From CBDBDZ01 sp965204215 (lineage in GTDB: Bacteria > Pseudomonadota > Gammaproteobacteria > Pseudomonadales > GM7GCV1): DNA of 64,000 nt. Shown here in pieces: positions 62,171 through 64,000 of the stretch. Location: contig CBDBDZ010000013.1 in NCBI GenBank assembly GCA_965204215.1, positions 1,054,001 to 1,118,000 on the forward strand, read 5' to 3'. The number at the start of each line of letters is the position of its first letter. Within the stretch, counting starts at the first letter, position 1. The notes beneath the pieces were generated by a model, which worked only from the letters and a program-made list of their open reading frames with translations, searched no databases and was not told the origin of the DNA. Position numbers and translations under genes: made by a program.

Positions 62171-62551
62171 ATGAACCCAATTCTCCAGAGACGATTAGAA
62201 TCTTTCGCCATACTCACTTTTTGTGTTTGCTGCTATTTTTACAGCGGGTTTAATTTCTGGATATTCCTTTTATGCTTTTTTTTACCAGATATCAGTATTT
62301 TGGCTTATTTTAAAAGCCCTGAGTTTGGCGGCGTTTGCTACAATTTATCACACTGTATGTTATTTCCGGTTAGTATTGGTGGTTATGGGCTGCTTGTTAG
62401 TGAATTCATATTAATACAGAGTGCTTTAATTTGGGGTGCTCATATTGCATTTGATAGAGCCATTGGTTGGGGGTTAAAGTATGCAGACAGTTTTTGTAAC
62501 ACCGATATGGGAAGAAAAATTTTAGCTGGAAATATAACCATTTTGCAATAA
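62171..62551 (+). CDS. DUF4260 membrane protein
   Basis: A 126-residue membrane protein with three to four transmembrane segments (about 15-50, 62-85, 85-105). The DUF4260 features are FFLPDISILAYF (about 36-47), YNLSHCMLFPVS (about 57-68) and WGAHIAFDRAIGWGLKY (about 91-107). Function unknown for the whole family. It stands alone between divergent/convergent neighbours. Confidence 0.75.
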   Translation: MNPILQRRLESFAILTFCVCCYFYSGFNFWIFLLCFFLPDISILAYFKSPEFGGVCYNLSHCMLFPVSIGGYGLLVSEFILIQSALIWGAHIAFDRAIGWGLKYADSFCNTDMGRKILAGNITILQ

Positions 62552-62579
62552 TTTTTAATCTTGAATACATGAGGTATAT

Positions 62580-63497
62580 CTAGATAGGGTGTTTTATTGC
62601 GTTAGCTCGGAGGACTTTGGCTCTTTTGTCTTCGGCATCGTGACTCCAGCCAGGTGCATGGAAAATATATTTTAATTTATCGCTCCAGGTGTTAGCACGT
62701 TTGACATCGTTCCATATTGCACGATATTCATGGGTTAAAACGTGAAGTGGATGTAACGAATCCAAATTTTTGGTTAATCCATAAACAGGTGGTTCATGGT
62801 CTTTTTCTTCGGAAAAGGAACCAAATAACCTGTCCCAAAGAATTAATACACCAGCGTGGTTACAATCCAGATAGCGAATATTGGATGCGTGATGTACGCG
62901 GTGGTGAGAAGGTGTATTGAAAATATATTCAATAGGTTTGGGGAAGCGTTTGAATAATTCTGTGTGTGTCCAAAATTGATAAAACAAATTAATACTCATC
63001 ATCATAAACACCATTAGCGCGTCAAAACCTAAAAGCGGTAAGGGCATCCAAAACAAGTATTTATGAATGCGTTCACCTACACCTTGTCTGAGAGCAGTGG
63101 CATAATGCATTTTGATGGCAGAATGATGGTTGACATGACCAGCCCAAAATAGTCGAACCTGGTGATTAAGGCGATGAAACCAATAGTAAATAAAATCATC
63201 CATGAAAAATAGTAGCAGCCATGCCCACCATTGGCGTTGGATGACATCTTTCCATGGGCTTATATCATGCAGCCACATGGCTAGCGCAAAGAATAAAAAT
63301 TTGGGCAATATGTCGACAAAAACTACATATAACATCATCCAAAATGATGCCTGGGTATCCTCTTTGGTATGCAAACGCAATTGATGTTTTTTCGCATAAA
63401 CAAACTCAGCGATGACGGCAATCAGGAAAATAGGTACAAAAAGGTAAATTAAGTCGTCTTTGCTGAATTCAGCCAGGATTTGTTCAAAGGAAAGCAT
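62580..63497 (-). CDS. Sterol desaturase/fatty acid hydroxylase family protein
   Basis: A 305-residue integral membrane diiron enzyme. His motifs: HRLNHQ (about 112-117), HVNHHS (about 125-130), HHRVHH (about 200-205). Four or so hydrophobic helices precede and separate them. This is the pattern of sterol desaturases, alkylglycerol monooxygenases and carotenoid hydroxylases; the substrate is not known. The C-terminus has a basic stretch. It lies next to an R4 element on one side. Confidence 0.85.
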   Translation of the reverse strand: MLSFEQILAEFSKDDLIYLFVPIFLIAVIAEFVYAKKHQLRLHTKEDTQASFWMMLYVVFVDILPKFLFFALAMWLHDISPWKDVIQRQWWAWLLLFFMDDFIYYWFHRLNHQVRLFWAGHVNHHSAIKMHYATALRQGVGERIHKYLFWMPLPLLGFDALMVFMMMSINLFYQFWTHTELFKRFPKPIEYIFNTPSHHRVHHASNIRYLDCNHAGVLILWDRLFGSFSEEKDHEPPVYGLTKNLDSLHPLHVLTHEYRAIWNDVKRANTWSDKLKYIFHAPGWSHDAEDKRAKVLRANAIKHPI

Positions 63498-63510
63498 AGT
63501 AAATTCAAAA

Positions 63511-63694
63511 TTTAACCCAGATTATGCATTAGAAATTGTAGCGAAAGCAAAAATGGCAATAAAAACAGTAGCTCGCGCAAGGAAAATAAGCACAAACATA
63601 GCAGGGCTATGGTGAGCATTATTTTTCGAGCAAGCTGGTGTTTTTGAAATCATTTTTGGATGTAGTAGGTTTCTAATGCATAATCTGGGTTTAA
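63511..63694. repeat. R4 MITE-like element, copy d (best-preserved ends)
   Basis: Left end TTTAACCCAGATTATGCATT and right end AATGCATAATCTGGGTTTAA are inverted copies over about 24 bp with one base change. About 184 bp long, no coding capacity. It lies between the sterol-desaturase-like gene and the YciK-like gene and contains the stop codon of the latter (63691-63693). Confidence 0.87.
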
Positions 63695-64000
63695 CTGTAA
63701 TCAATAGATTGTCCATGTGGAGGATTGCCTTTATTGAGAATAATGTTGATATATAAATCGACAACATCTTCTGGTGGCTTGATGGTAGCAGGGTTTTCAG
63801 CGGGGTAGGCTTGAGCACGCATGGGTGTTGCAGTAGCACCTGGGTTTACACAATTAATTTTTATATTGGATACGGCTGCAAGCTCATCAGCCCAAACCTG
63901 TACCATGCCTTCAGTAGCAAATTTTGATGCCGCATAAGCACCCCAATAAGCGCGACCTGTTTTACCTACTGATGAACTACTAAAAATAATATGAGGATTG
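63691..64000 (-). CDS. YciK-like short-chain dehydrogenase, C-terminal part
   Basis: The last 102 codons of an SDR oxidoreductase whose start is beyond the right edge. Visible are the Ser-rich SSSSVGKTGRAYWGAYAASK with the Tyr-x3-Lys active site and the NCVNPGATATPMRAQAYP motif. GRAYWGAYAASKFATEGM is the form of gammaproteobacterial YciK. The stop codon is in the end of an R4 element, as noted at 63511-63694. The substrate of YciK is unknown. Confidence 0.83.
   Translation of the reverse strand, partial: NPHIIFSSSSVGKTGRAYWGAYAASKFATEGMVQVWADELAAVSNIKINCVNPGATATPMRAQAYPAENPATIKPPEDVVDLYINIILNKGNPPHGQSIDYS

Noticed and set aside
1..64000. CRISPR array
   Set aside because: The repeats found are dispersed, variable in length and not regularly spaced with spacers.

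Overview
The window looks like the chromosome of a marine, low-GC gammaproteobacterium of the general SAR92/Cellvibrionales/Oceanospirillales type. The reasons are the end of nqrF (Na+-pumping NADH dehydrogenase), the TIGR04211 SH3 protein, purEK, a YciK-type reductase, TonB-dependent uptake and many enzymes for marine methylated osmolytes. No rRNA, tRNA or CRISPR array was seen.

Layout. 1-6.7 kb: nqrF end, a membrane protein, SH3 protein, pdxJ (Bacteroidota-like in motifs), DUF547, a ferritin-like diiron protein, a glycosyltransferase, an SRPBCC protein, a cupin and a small exported protein. 7-8.6 kb: purEK. 8.7-10.1 kb: an alkaline phosphatase gene set between inverted repeats. 10.4-21.7 kb: sarcosine oxidase soxBDAG followed by the NAD-dependent Mo formate dehydrogenase genes fdsGBA-fdhD-fdsD. 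21.7-25.5 kb: a retropepsin-like protease, a lipase and a DUF885 lipoprotein. 25.7-28.4 kb: an intact IS4-family element inserted into a broken IS5-type transposase that is itself joined to an IS630-like fragment. 28.7-33.6 kb: a TonB receptor and a beta-helix lipoprotein. 33.9-38.1 kb: a folate/corrinoid methyl-transfer module. 38.4-43.2 kb: a molybdopterin oxidoreductase, glutaryl-CoA dehydrogenase and glycerate 2-kinase. 43.4-59.8 kb: an osmolyte-catabolism island. 59.9-64 kb: acyl-CoA ligase, SnoaL-like protein, DUF4260, sterol-desaturase family protein and the end of a YciK-like gene.

How the genes fit. Two Rieske oxygenases with Glu at the bridging position, a dimethylglycine-dehydrogenase-like flavoprotein, a class III aminotransferase, a beta-hydroxyacid dehydrogenase, a BCCT transporter, a PTER-like amidohydrolase, a DMSP lyase (DddP) with its complete active-site set, and aldehyde dehydrogenase make a believable pathway for methylated amino-acid osmolytes. 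The C1 units released can pass through sarcosine oxidase, formate dehydrogenase and the MTHFR/methyltransferase module. The exact substrate is not readable from sequence.

Repeats. Four families of dispersed short repeats (called R1 to R4 here) occupy many gene borders. R1: arms AGAGAGCTTTGCAYAATG with an inverted partner. R2: about 105-140 bp with the core GCTCGTCGG. R3: core GATACTATCCTGTATCACGC. R4: about 185 bp, MITE-like, with inverted ends AACCCAGATTATGCATTAGA. Copies of R1 and R4 provide the stop codons, and in two cases the last codons, of neighbouring genes. R2 and R4 each bracket one gene as an inverted pair.
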